DNA from: Lysobacterales bacterium
GTDB taxonomy: Bacteria; Pseudomonadota; Gammaproteobacteria; Xanthomonadales; SZUA-36
Assembly (NCBI GenBank): GCA_028289465.1
Contig: JANQPM010000035.1
Coordinates: forward strand, 1-32,731
Length of the DNA: 32,731 bases
Direction of reading: 5' to 3'
The notes under the pieces are model-generated. The model was not told the DNA's origin. It was given only the letters and a program-made list of their open reading frames with translations, and made no database searches. Below, in pieces: positions 24,885-32,524 of this stretch. A program made the translations under genes and the position numbers. Numbering within the stretch: the stretch's first letter is position 1; each line of letters opens with the position of its first letter.

Positions 24885-25427
24885 TTATTCGGTCTCCAAT
24901 ACTTCGATCACCGTATTGTGGTTGGTGTAGATGCAGATATCCGCTGCGATGTTCAATGCCTTGCCGACTACGTCGTCCGCCGCCAGGTCCGTGTTCTCGA
25001 GCAGTGCCTTTGCGGCTGCCTGGGCGAACGGGCCGCCCGAACCGATCGCAATCAATCCGTGCTCTGGTTCGATCACGTCGCCATTGCCGGAGATCACCAG
25101 CGAGTTGTCCTTGTCGGCCACTGCCAGCAGTGCTTCCAGGCGCCTCAGTGCGCGGTCGGTACGCCAGTCCTTGGCCATTTCCACCGCCGCGCGGACCAAC
25201 TGGCCGGAGTGTTTTTCCAGCTTGCCTTCAAAGCGTTCGAACAAGGTGAATGCGTCTGCGGTGCCGCCGGCGAAACCGGCCAGGATACGGTCCTTGTATA
25301 GCCGGCGAACCTTGCGCGCATTGCCTTTCATCACGGTATTGCCGAGCGTGACCTGGCCGTCGCCGCCTAATGCGACCCGATTGCCTTTACGCACGGATAC
25401 GATGGTGGTGCCGCGGTACTGTTCCAT
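24885..25427 (-). CDS. hslV: ATP-dependent protease peptidase subunit HslV
   Basis: 180 residues. HslV is a proteasome-like threonine protease. The N-terminus is [14 protein letters not shown]: six residues precede the conserved TTIVSV, so the nucleophile Thr7 must be exposed by removal of a short propeptide, unlike E. coli where it follows Met. Further family motifs are [20 protein letters not shown] (with Asp/Lys of the active site), [16 protein letters not shown] and [15 protein letters not shown] heat-shock-type promoter lies about 65-95 bp upstream. It is the first gene of hslVU. Confidence 0.97.
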   Translation of the reverse strand: MEQYRGTTIVSVRKGNRVALGGDGQVTLGNTVMKGNARKVRRLYKDRILAGFAGGTADAFTLFERFEGKLEKHSGQLVRAAVEMAKDWRTDRALRRLEALLAVADKDNSLVISGNGDVIEPEHGLIAIGSGGPFAQAAAKALLENTDLAADDVVGKALNIAADICIYTNHNTVIEVLETE

Positions 25428-25493
25428 TTATCTTCCGTTAGTCCGGTTTTTCAGTGATTCCGGAGCTGATTTCGTCATCCGGGTAGACGGCTT

Positions 25494-25522
25494 AATTGGG
25501 GGTTGGCCTACGTTTTTGCAAG
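25494..25522 (-). promoter_or_regulatory. Sigma32 (heat-shock) promoter of hslVU
   Basis: On the minus strand, CTTGCA (25522-25517; consensus CTTGAA) and CCCCCAATT (25502-25494; consensus CCCCATNT) are spaced about 14-15 bp. The start codon of hslV is about 65 bp downstream. Position and match fit the known heat-shock control of hslVU in other proteobacteria. Confidence 0.75.
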
Positions 25523-25601
25523 TTGAACCGGGCGCATTCCGGCGGTATCCCTGCGAAGTCAGGCGCGTTTGCCGTGACTGCGATCTGGAAGTACCGCTGC
25601 C

Positions 25602-25694
25602 TGTAGCAGCGCCTTTGGACGCGATCATCCAGGCGATTGGCTACCTGGGCTTTTTAATGAACGGAAAACATTCGCGCCTAAAGGCGCTGCTACA
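25602..25694. repeat. REP pair (REPIN-like), copy F
   Basis: Left arm TGTAGCAGCGCCTTTGGACG and inverted right arm CGCGCCTAAAGGCGCTGCTAC, about 52 bp apart. It lies between xerC and hslV. The arms carry GTAGCAGC in place of GTAGGAGC in a compensating way. Confidence 0.82.
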
Positions 25695-25724
25695 TCGCTA
25701 AATTAAGGGTTGCGGAACCTGATG

Positions 25725-26606
25725 TCAGGAGCGCTTTTTAGCCCTCGGGTGCGCTTTGTCGTAGACTTTGGCCAGGTGCTGAAAATCCAGATGGGTATAG
25801 ACCTGGGTGGTGGAGATATCGGCGTGGCCGAGCAGTTCCTGTACCGCGCGCAGATCGCCGGAAGACTCCAGAATATGGCTCGCGAAAGAGTGCCTGAGCA
25901 TATGCGGATGAACCCGATGCTCCAGGCCGCGGACCTTAGCCCAGTGCAGCAGCCGCTGCTGAATGGCGCGTACCGACAGCGGGCGACCGCGCTGGCTGAC
26001 GAAGACGGTGGCCTCCTCAAGCCCTGCGAAATTCGCCCGCACCTTGCGCCAGGCCAGCAGGGCATCGCCGGCAATCCTACCCACCGGCACGATACGGGTC
26101 TTGTTGCCCTTGCCGGTCACTCGCACGGTGCCCGATCTCAGGTCGATGCGGTCCCAGCTTAGTCCGGCCAACTCCGATAGGCGCAGCCCGGAGGAGTAAA
26201 ACAGCTCCATGATGGCCTTGTCGCGAATCGCCAGCGGCGTGTCGGTGGGTATATCCAGCAACTGCGCGACGGCGTCGGCATCCAGGGTTTTCGGCAGTTT
26301 GCGGGCATGTTTCGGTGCTCTGACGCCGGTGGCCGGATTGTGCTGAACGAGGCCTTCCCGCAACAGCCAGCGATAGAACGCGCGAATGGAAGACAGCAGG
26401 CGCTGCAGGCTGCGCCCGTTCAGTCCTTGCCGATGGCGCTTCGCAATAAACGCCCGAATGTCGTTTTCGGTGAGTTTGCCGGGCTCGGTATCGCCGGCCA
26501 AGCGGCAAAAAGCATCCAGGTCGCGGGCATAGGCCTGCCGCGTATGACGCGAAAGATGGCGTTCGTCTTTGAGGTGGCAGCCGAATTGGGCAATCAAATC
26601 CCGCAC
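25725..26606 (-). CDS. xerC: Tyrosine recombinase XerC
   Basis: 293 residues from GTG 26606, with GGTGA 7 bp upstream. The catalytic set is complete: Arg142 (GLRLSEL), Lys166 (VTGKGNK), His235 and Arg238 (HPHMLRHSFA), His261 (LLGHADIS) and nucleophile Tyr270 (TQVYTHLDF). The N-terminal SAM-like domain (LSRHTRQAYARDLDAF) binds DNA. With XerD, it resolves chromosome dimers at dif. The position downstream of DUF484 and dapF is the usual one for xerC, which separates it from XerD or mobile integrases. Confidence 0.96.
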   Translation of the reverse strand: MRDLIAQFGCHLKDERHLSRHTRQAYARDLDAFCRLAGDTEPGKLTENDIRAFIAKRHRQGLNGRSLQRLLSSIRAFYRWLLREGLVQHNPATGVRAPKHARKLPKTLDADAVAQLLDIPTDTPLAIRDKAIMELFYSSGLRLSELAGLSWDRIDLRSGTVRVTGKGNKTRIVPVGRIAGDALLAWRKVRANFAGLEEATVFVSQRGRPLSVRAIQQRLLHWAKVRGLEHRVHPHMLRHSFASHILESSGDLRAVQELLGHADISTTQVYTHLDFQHLAKVYDKAHPRAKKRS

Positions 26607-26630
26607 GGTGTCTTCACCGCCGTACTTCGG

Positions 26631-27332
26631 TCAGGCTGTCAGGCGACGCGGTTCCAGTTCGCTGACCGACAGGCGGTGGCTGATCACATCGCCGAGCAGA
26701 TCCAGAAACAGCGTTCCCATACCGGGAAAGAACCGGGCCGGGTCGCTGGAACCGATGGCCAGAATGCCGTATTCGACGGCCTTGCCCAACGGAACCATCG
26801 CCGAGGATTGTATTTTCTCCGCCTCCGGACCGAACAGAAAATCCAGCTTGCTGCGATTCAGCCGGCCGCAGGTCGTCCGCTGGTTGTCCAGAAAGATGCT
26901 GAACTGTTTGAGTTCAGGTTCGTCCTGGTCGACAGACCGCACCGGCAGCCCGGCTTTCAGGTCGGGTAACTCAGAGAACAGGTGGACGGAAACGCACTCG
27001 GCATTGAATTCTCTGCGCAGATCGCCGACCAGTTGCTCGAAGAACGTGGACAGGTCGGCTATCGGAATCAGTTGCAGCGTCAATTGATGCAATTGCGACA
27101 TCAGCTTTTCGTTTTCGCTTGCTATCTGAACCAGTTGGCGAAGCCGGCGTGTGAGCTCGCGGTTTTTCTGCCGCAATTGCTTGACCTGATGTTCGATCAG
27201 CGAGGTGGCGGTCCCGCTGCTATGCTGTAATTGAAGCTTTTCCAGCAATCCCGGGTGTTGGGAAAGGAAGTCCGGGTGCGCTTCCAAGAACTGGCAAACC
27301 TGCTGCTCGGTAGTATTGTCAACTTCCGTCAT
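26631..27332 (-). CDS. DUF484 family protein (YigA-like)
   Basis: 233 residues. This family is always found between dapF and xerC in gammaproteobacteria. The N-terminus VCQFLEAHPDFLSQHPGLLE is the family signature. A coiled coil follows (about residues 45-75, VKQLRQKNRELTRRLRQL), then a GAF-like domain (about 80-225) with AMVPLGKAVEYGILAIGSSD. No catalytic residues are known and the function is unclear; a signalling or scaffolding role is guessed from the GAF fold. The start overlaps the dapF stop by 14 bp and the stop lies 24 bp before xerC, so the three genes are one transcript. Confidence 0.9.
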   Translation of the reverse strand: MTEVDNTTEQQVCQFLEAHPDFLSQHPGLLEKLQLQHSSGTATSLIEHQVKQLRQKNRELTRRLRQLVQIASENEKLMSQLHQLTLQLIPIADLSTFFEQLVGDLRREFNAECVSVHLFSELPDLKAGLPVRSVDQDEPELKQFSIFLDNQRTTCGRLNRSKLDFLFGPEAEKIQSSAMVPLGKAVEYGILAIGSSDPARFFPGMGTLFLDLLGDVISHRLSVSELEPRRLTA

Positions 27333-28170
27333 AGTCCATTTGACCCTTAAAGACGTAACTGGCCGGTCCGGTCATCCATAGCGCCGAATTAGGCTCGGCC
27401 CACTCTATCACAAGTTGACCGCCGGGTTGATCGACCGTTGCGCGCGCGTCGACCAGGCCCCACAGGCGGTAGACGGAAAAAGCGGCACAGGCGCCGCTGC
27501 CGCAGGCCTCGGTCGGCCCGACACCCCGTTCGTAAACGCGCAGGCTCAGGTGTCGAGTGGAATGGAGGGTGACGAAGCCGGCATTGCAGCCATCGGGAAA
27601 ACCGGCGTGTTCGCTCACCTGTCTGCCAAGTTCGCGAAAGCGCTGCTCACTCCAGCCCTGATCGGCAATCACCGCATGCGGATTGCCGAGCGATACCGCG
27701 CCCAGTTCCAGCGTTTCATCGTCCAAAGGCAGCCGGCAGCGGCCGTCGGCGAAACTCAATGCCGTCGGCACCTGCACCGGATCGAACTGCGGATTCCCCA
27801 TATCGACTGTGACTTGTCCGTCGTCCAGGCATTGCACCGTTACCGGTCCGGCCGGACCTTCCAATCGCGCCTCGTCAAAGCCGATTTCGCCGTTACGCTG
27901 CAACAGGCTGGCCAGACAGCGTACGCCGTTGCCGCATTGCTCCGCTGCGCTGCCGTCGGCGTTGATCACGCGGTAGGCGGCTGCGGCCTGTCCGGCTGCA
28001 CCGTCAAGCACCAGCACTTGGTCGCAGCCGATACCGTAGCGGCGGTTGGCAACGTAACGGTAAAAATCGCGGTGATCGGGAAATACAGCCCGGCGTTGAT
28101 CGAGGATCACAAAATCGTTTCCGAGCCCGTGCATTTTTACAAACGGTATGCGTATTGGCAGATCAGGCAT
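27319..28170 (-). CDS. dapF: Diaminopimelate epimerase DapF
   Basis: 283 residues. DapF interconverts LL- and meso-diaminopimelate for lysine and peptidoglycan synthesis. The N-terminus FVKMHGLGNDFVILD is diagnostic. The two catalytic cysteines are Cys79 (EQCGNGVRCLASLL) and Cys223 (EACGSGACAAF). GNPHAVI and GVGPTEACG loops are intact. The start ATG 28170 overlaps the lptM stop by 8 bp, and the stop overlaps the next gene. Confidence 0.97.
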   Translation of the reverse strand: MPDLPIRIPFVKMHGLGNDFVILDQRRAVFPDHRDFYRYVANRRYGIGCDQVLVLDGAAGQAAAAYRVINADGSAAEQCGNGVRCLASLLQRNGEIGFDEARLEGPAGPVTVQCLDDGQVTVDMGNPQFDPVQVPTALSFADGRCRLPLDDETLELGAVSLGNPHAVIADQGWSEQRFRELGRQVSEHAGFPDGCNAGFVTLHSTRHLSLRVYERGVGPTEACGSGACAAFSVYRLWGLVDARATVDQPGGQLVIEWAEPNSALWMTGPASYVFKGQMDYDGS

Positions 28171-28333
28171 CGGAAGATCGGGTTTCGGTTGCTTCCGGGT
28201 CTTCCGGCGGTTCCTCGCCGGGCAGCATCGGCGGTTGTGTCTGCGGATTGTCGGGAAGATAAAGATCGCCGCTTTGACCGCAGCCGGCGACGAACACGGC
28301 GGTTGCCAGCAATAAGCGGAGACTGCTCTTCAT
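28163..28333 (-). CDS. lptM: LPS translocon chaperone-like lipoprotein LptM (YifL)
   Basis: 56 residues from ATG 28333, MKSSLRLLLATAVFVAGCGQ. The lipobox is VAGC, and the mature start CGQSGDLYLP matches the conserved CGxxGxLYxP of LptM/YifL, which helps LptD fold at the outer membrane. The rest is a Pro/Glu-rich tail (PPMLPGEEPPEDPEATE). It is always upstream of dapF in gammaproteobacteria, as here, with an 8-bp overlap. A longer frame on this strand to 28771 is antisense to the esterase and not protein-like. No strong ribosome site is visible; an in-frame ATG about 25 bp earlier is an alternative start. Confidence 0.9.
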   Translation of the reverse strand: MKSSLRLLLATAVFVAGCGQSGDLYLPDNPQTQPPMLPGEEPPEDPEATETRSSDA

Positions 28334-28427
28334 TAACTGTAAAAAATCATTACACATCATATATATGGCGTTATTGCTTGCCTGTTGGGCTAAACTATAC
28401 GGCATGTTGAAACAGGAAACATTACTA

Positions 28428-29129
28428 ATGTCTGACCAATCAAGGCCTGCCGGGGGCACGTTGCTGGATTGCGTCGAGGTCCTTGTCGGACAGACTGCCG
28501 AATACGCGGTTATCTGGCTGCACGGACTGGGTGCGGACGGCCATGATTTCGAGCCTGTCGTGCCGCAGCTCGGTCTGCCGGCCGACGCCGGTGTGCGTTT
28601 CGTATTTCCGCACGCGCCGGTCAGGCCGGTCACCATCAACGGCGGCGTTGCAATGCGTGCATGGTTTGACATTAGGGGTGTGAATCTGAGTCGTGACCAG
28701 GACGAAGCAGGCATCGAAGCTTCTGCTGCTGCCATCAAGGATTTGCTGGAGCGCGAACTCAATCGGGGCATTCCGGCCGAGCGAATCGTGCTGGCCGGAT
28801 TTTCCCAGGGCGGGGCAATGGCACTGCACGTGGGTTTACGGTATTCGCGGCGCCTGGCCGGAATTATCAGCCTGTCGGCTTATTTACTGTTCGAGCAGCG
28901 TATCGCGGCCGCCAGGGCCGACGCCAATACATCGACGCCGTTATTTCTCGGCCACGGCACCATGGATCCGATAGTGCCTTACATGGCCGGAAAGCGGGCG
29001 GTACGGGCATTGAAATCTCTGGCCTATCCGGTGGAGTGGCATTCCTACGATATGGCCCATGCGGTTTGTCCGGCAGAAGTCCAGGATATCGGTCAGTGGC
29101 TGATACAAAGGCTGGATCTTGGTGGATAG
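28428..29129 (+). CDS. Alpha/beta-hydrolase, carboxylesterase (EstB/APT type)
   Basis: 233 residues from ATG 28428, with AGGAA 10 bp upstream; earlier ATGs (28365, 28404) lack ribosome sites, and 28404 would overlap a possible promoter. The fold is an acyl-protein thioesterase/phospholipase-carboxylesterase: IWLHGLGADGHDFEPV (oxyanion region), nucleophile elbow LAGFSQGGAMAL (Ser126), Asp180 in GTMDPIVPY and His211 in YDMAHAV. It hydrolyses short acyl esters or thioesters in the cytosol. Its stop is overlapped 8 bp by algZ. Confidence 0.93.
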   Translation: MSDQSRPAGGTLLDCVEVLVGQTAEYAVIWLHGLGADGHDFEPVVPQLGLPADAGVRFVFPHAPVRPVTINGGVAMRAWFDIRGVNLSRDQDEAGIEASAAAIKDLLERELNRGIPAERIVLAGFSQGGAMALHVGLRYSRRLAGIISLSAYLLFEQRIAAARADANTSTPLFLGHGTMDPIVPYMAGKRAVRALKSLAYPVEWHSYDMAHAVCPAEVQDIGQWLIQRLDLGG

Positions 29130-30204
29130 CGCCATTCACCGACTGGAACCGCAGCTTCGATACGGCGTCCCGCTACCAGACTTCTGCCGCTGGAAACTAG
29201 TTTTCGCAGCGATAACGGTCGCGCAGATTTGCGTGCTGATTATCCACACCACCGTCAGCGGCCTGGGAAACTGGCCGGCTTTGCTGATGCGCTCGCTGTT
29301 TGCACAGTGGCTGGTACTGCTGTCGGCGTCCTTGCTATGCATCCTGAACAATACGCTGCACCGCCATCCTTCGCGGGCCGGTCATGGCACTGCCTACTGG
29401 TTGTGCTGGCTGGTCGTGGTGTTGGTAGCGGTGTCGATATCCTGGCTGGTGCATTGGCTGGAACACAGCTTTCGGCTGGCCTGGCTGCAGAGCGATTCAA
29501 GCCGAACCGCCTTTGTGGCCTACGTCGGACTGATTACCGCGCTGGTCAGCGCGGTGCTGCTTCGCTATTTATATATGCGTGAACAGTGGCGCAAGCAGTT
29601 GCTGGTGCAGACCGAGTCGCGGGTACAGGCCCTGCAGTCCAGAATTCGGCCGCACTTTTTGTTTAACAGCCTGAATTCGATTGCCAGTTTGATTCCCGAG
29701 AATCCGGACGCCGCAGAAGCGGCAACCGTGGATCTGGCGGACCTTTTTCGGGCTGCGCTGCGCCGCGCCGACCGCAGCGTGAGCCTTGGCGAAGAATTGG
29801 ATCTGGGGCGCAAGTATCTCGCGGTGGAGCAGCAGCGCCTCGGCGAGCGCCTGAAGCTGGAGTGGAAAACCGAAAGGCTGCCCCGGGACGCCGACATGCC
29901 GTCCTTGATATTGCAACCATTGTTGGAGAACGCGGTTTATCATGGTGTTCAGCCTAGCAGCCATGGCGGTACAATAACGGTGTCCGGCGCGAAGGACGAC
30001 CGCATGGTCATGTTGGTCATCAGGAACCCGCTGCCGGACCCGGATGCTCGGCAGCAGCGCGAAGGAAACCACCTGGCCTTGCAAAATATCCGCGAGCGCT
30101 TGTATTACCATTATGCCGGTCAGGCCGATCTGATTACTAATACGGCCGGCGATTTTTTTCAGACCATAATTCGGTTTCCCTATGCTCAACATATTAGTGA
30201 TTGA
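29122..30204 (+). CDS. algZ: LytS/AlgZ-type sensor histidine kinase
   Basis: 360 residues from GTG 29122 (a TTG at 29119 is equally possible), overlapping the esterase stop by 8 bp. The N-terminal half has four membrane helices (WKLVFAAITVAQICVLI, LFAQWLVLLSASLLCIL, YWLCWLVVVLVAVSISWLV, AFVAYVGLITALVSAVLL). A His_kinase domain follows with the phospho-acceptor in RPHFLFNSLNSIASLIP, then an HATPase with N-box LLENAVYHGV and a reduced glycine-rich region. It pairs with the LytTR regulator whose start lies inside its 3' end (23-bp overlap). It resembles AlgZ/FimS of Pseudomonas; the signal is unknown. Confidence 0.92.
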   Translation: MDSAIHRLEPQLRYGVPLPDFCRWKLVFAAITVAQICVLIIHTTVSGLGNWPALLMRSLFAQWLVLLSASLLCILNNTLHRHPSRAGHGTAYWLCWLVVVLVAVSISWLVHWLEHSFRLAWLQSDSSRTAFVAYVGLITALVSAVLLRYLYMREQWRKQLLVQTESRVQALQSRIRPHFLFNSLNSIASLIPENPDAAEAATVDLADLFRAALRRADRSVSLGEELDLGRKYLAVEQQRLGERLKLEWKTERLPRDADMPSLILQPLLENAVYHGVQPSSHGGTITVSGAKDDRMVMLVIRNPLPDPDARQQREGNHLALQNIRERLYYHYAGQADLITNTAGDFFQTIIRFPYAQHISD

Positions 30205-30898
30205 CGATGAACCTCTGGCGCGCTCTAGGCTGATACGCCTGCTGAATGCGTTTACCGACTGCAAAGTGATCGGCGAGGGCGAATCCGGCGAACAGGCGGT
30301 TGCACTGTCCGAAAATCTGTATCCCGATCTGGTGTTTCTCGATATTCAAATGCCCGGTATGGACGGCCTCGGTGCCGCGCATGAAATCCGTTCGCTGAAC
30401 AAGCCGCCGGCGGTGGTGTTCTGCACGGCGTACGACGAGCATGCATTGCGTGCGTTCGAGGAAAACGCGTTGGATTATCTGGTGAAGCCGGTGCGGGAGG
30501 AGCGCTTGAGGGCGGCCGTGGACAAGGTTAAACGGTTCCTCGGCAAAGTGGAGCTGAACGACGATCAGCGGCAATTTTTCCGGTCCAAAGTGGGTGACAA
30601 GCTGGAGTTGATTCCAGTCGAGAGCGTGATCTACCTGCTGGCCGAGCAGAAATATACCACTGTGGGCTATAGCGACGGCACCGCGGTGATCGACGACACG
30701 CTGAAAGCGCTGGAGGAGGAATTTTCAAATCTGTTTTTCAGGATTCACCGCAATGCGCTGATCGCGAAATCCCGGTTGCGCGGTCTCCAGCGCTTTACCA
30801 ACGGACAATATCGGGTAGTGCTGGACGGCACTGATGAGCACCTGGACGTCAGCCGGCGCAACCTGCCGGCCGTGCGCCAGTTGCTAAAGCACCTGTAG
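30182..30898 (+). CDS. algR: LytTR response regulator AlgR
   Basis: 238 residues. The receiver domain has Asp8/Asp9, phospho-acceptor Asp54 (FLDIQMPGMDG), TAYDE and LVKPVREE. The C-terminal LytTR DNA-binding domain (about residues 135-238) includes DKLELIPVESVIYLLAEQK and RIHRNALIAKSRL. It is typically a regulator of exopolysaccharide, motility or type IV pili in pseudomonads and xanthomonads. The gene order esterase-algZ-algR-hemC suggests one transcript into heme synthesis. Confidence 0.94.
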   Translation: MLNILVIDDEPLARSRLIRLLNAFTDCKVIGEGESGEQAVALSENLYPDLVFLDIQMPGMDGLGAAHEIRSLNKPPAVVFCTAYDEHALRAFEENALDYLVKPVREERLRAAVDKVKRFLGKVELNDDQRQFFRSKVGDKLELIPVESVIYLLAEQKYTTVGYSDGTAVIDDTLKALEEEFSNLFFRIHRNALIAKSRLRGLQRFTNGQYRVVLDGTDEHLDVSRRNLPAVRQLLKHL

Positions 30899-30919
30899 TT
30901 TTTGCCGAATTTCCCGCCC

Positions 30920-31846
30920 GTGCCGACTTTACGAATTGCAACGCGCAAGAGCAAACTGGCCTTGTGGCAGGCCAACCATGTCAGGGATCTGCTCCAGGCG
31001 GCACATCCGGATTTGCAGCTCAGCCTCGTGCCGCTGGTCACCAAAGGCGACAGAATCCTCGATCAGCCATTGGCTGAGATCGGTGGCAAGGGCCTGTTTT
31101 TGAAAGAATTGGAGCACGCGATACTGGCACGCGATGCGGATGTTGCTGTGCATTCCCTGAAAGATGTACCGGCCGAGCTGGCCGATGGTCTGGCTTTGCC
31201 GGTGGTGCTGCCGCGGGTCAATCCGGCAGACGCATGGGTCAGCCGGGACCACCGGCTGCCTGACGAACTGCCTGCCGGGGCCATCGTTGGCACATCCAGC
31301 CTGCGCCGGCAGTGCCAGCTGCGGCGTCTGCGGCCTGATCTGGCGGTGTCCGATCTCAGGGGCAATGTCGATACCCGCCTGAACAAGCTGGAACAAGGGC
31401 AATATGATGCGGTTATTCTGGCGGTGGCCGGCCTGCAGCGGCTCGGCTGGTCAGCGCGTATTTCCGCTGAGTTAAGCGCGCCGGACTGGCTGCCGGCACC
31501 GGGGCAGGGCATTATCGGTATCGAATGCCGCAGCGACGACGATCGGGTTCGGCGCCTGCTTGCGCCGTTGAACGACCCGGTGACCGCGACTTGTGCGGCG
31601 GCCGAACGGACGCTGGCCCGTGTGCTCCAGGCCGGTTGTCAGGTGCCGCTGGGCGGTTTGGCGCGGATTTCGGATCAAAAGCTGCAACTGCAAGCCCTGC
31701 TTGGGATGGACGATGGCAGCCGGGTGGTCCGTGCAGCCGCTGAAGGCAGCCCGCAGAAGGCGGAACAGCTCGGTTTTGAGGTCGCGCAGCAATTGCGCGG
31801 CGCCGCGGGCGGCGAGATGCTTGCCGCGCTCGGCCTGCCGATTTGA
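30920..31846 (+). CDS. hemC: Hydroxymethylbilane synthase (porphobilinogen deaminase)
   Basis: 308 residues from GTG 30920 (MPTLRIATRKSKLALWQANH); a TTG at 30902 adds six residues and is less like the family. It joins four porphobilinogens into hydroxymethylbilane. The dipyrromethane-cofactor cysteine is Cys240 (LQAGCQVPLGG). KDVPAEL, GTSSLRRQCQL (binding arginines), DLRGNVDTRLNKL and APGQGIIGIE are all present. The gene starts 21 bp after algR. In pseudomonads and xanthomonads hemD normally follows; here it does not. Confidence 0.96.
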   Translation: MPTLRIATRKSKLALWQANHVRDLLQAAHPDLQLSLVPLVTKGDRILDQPLAEIGGKGLFLKELEHAILARDADVAVHSLKDVPAELADGLALPVVLPRVNPADAWVSRDHRLPDELPAGAIVGTSSLRRQCQLRRLRPDLAVSDLRGNVDTRLNKLEQGQYDAVILAVAGLQRLGWSARISAELSAPDWLPAPGQGIIGIECRSDDDRVRRLLAPLNDPVTATCAAAERTLARVLQAGCQVPLGGLARISDQKLQLQALLGMDDGSRVVRAAAEGSPQKAEQLGFEVAQQLRGAAGGEMLAALGLPI

Positions 31847-31847
31847 C

Positions 31848-31876
31848 TTGTCAATTTCACCAACATACGATAGTAT
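31848..31876 (+). promoter_or_regulatory. Sigma70-like promoter after hemC
   Basis: TTGTCA (31848-31853) and TAGTAT (31871-31876) are spaced exactly 17 bp. It starts two bases after the hemC stop. It would transcribe into the gene-poor region toward the lipoprotein at 32213. Confidence 0.45.
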
Positions 31877-32065
31877 TCGTACAAACAGTGAGGTCCGGTG
31901 ACCGAACTTTACAGGCCTGGCGGGATGCGGGCTTACGAAAGAGACTCGATGTGGTATCGGTCTCGATGGTATGGCAGATTGAAACAAATGGGGGTACCAT
32001 GCTTGAAAAAGGTACCTCGACAAGGGCGAATTAGCCGATAAGTTGAATTTGGAAAAGTTGAATTT

Positions 32066-32167
32066 CCTGGGTGAATACTCCAGCACTGTTAGTTAGTGTG
32101 CGCCCCTACTGCCAACGCCAACACGCAAGCCCCTCCGCACATTGGCAAACAGTGCTTTTCACCCAGG
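32066..32167. repeat. Nested inverted-repeat element (structured RNA or MITE-like)
   Basis: The outer pair is CCTGGGTGAA (32066-32075) and TTCACCCAGG (32158-32167). The next pair is AGCACTGTT (32082-32090) and AACAGTGCT (32148-32156). The inner pair is TGCCAA (32110-32115) and TTGGCA (32142-32147). All three pairs are perfect and nested, so the strand can fold into one long interrupted stem. It ends 45 bp before the lipoprotein start. Confidence 0.65.
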
Positions 32168-32212
32168 TGTTGATTTGGCGTATTTAACGAACTTGAACTG
32201 GAACGAAACGAA

Positions 32213-32521
32213 ATGAATAAGAGCCATCAAATAGTCGGGGCGATTACGGGGCTGTCGATGATTGCGCTTGCCGGCTGTGCCGGTCAACAGTCTGTGGCGA
32301 GGCAGGAAACATTGCATTTAAGCGCCGGCGTTGTGCAACTGGTTAGCAGTTCGGCTTCTCCGGTCAACGTAACCGACGACGAGCGAATCGTCTGTTCCAA
32401 ATACCGGCCGACGGGTTCCCATTTCTTTGTTACCCAGTGCCAGACCGTTTCTGAATACCGGGAAACCCGCGAACGCAGCAAGCAGTTTATCAATTCCTTC
32501 AAAACCGGCGTTCGCAAATAA
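32213..32521 (+). CDS. Small hypothetical lipoprotein
   Basis: 102 residues. The N-terminus MNKSHQIVGAITGLSMIALA leads to lipobox LAGC, so Cys22 is the lipid anchor. The mature part contains LHLSAGVVQLVSSSASPVNV, DDERIVCSKYRPTGSHF and a basic C-terminus with RETRERSKQFINSF. Two internal cysteines (in IVCSK and TQCQT) may form a disulfide. No family is recognised. It is preceded by a purine-rich GGAACGAAACGAA and by a large inverted-repeat element. A 113-bp tandem repeat begins 4 bp after its stop. Confidence 0.8.
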   Translation: MNKSHQIVGAITGLSMIALAGCAGQQSVARQETLHLSAGVVQLVSSSASPVNVTDDERIVCSKYRPTGSHFFVTQCQTVSEYRETRERSKQFINSFKTGVRK

Positions 32522-32524
32522 GGA

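Larger units (their letters stand above)
31847..32212. other. Intergenic region with no recognised gene
   Basis: It contains a promoter-like site, a possible basic 47-residue ORF from GTG 31898 to 32041 (GAGG upstream; product rich in Arg, Trp, Tyr and unrecognised), two AAGTTGAATTT direct copies near 32040 and 32055, and a complex inverted-repeat element at 32066-32167. I find no hemD sequence. Confidence 0.5.

Noticed and set aside
28334..28771. N-terminal extension of the lptM frame upstream of 28333
   Set aside because: It is antisense to the esterase and Ser/Arg-rich; the lipoprotein signal begins only at the later ATG.
31898..32041. Degraded hemD
   Set aside because: The 47-residue product does not resemble any uroporphyrinogen-III synthase segment that I can recognise.
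32066..32167. Integron attC site
   Set aside because: The nested stems recall attC, but I find no matching GTTRRRY and RYYYAAC core sites at the ends and no integrase or cassette structure.
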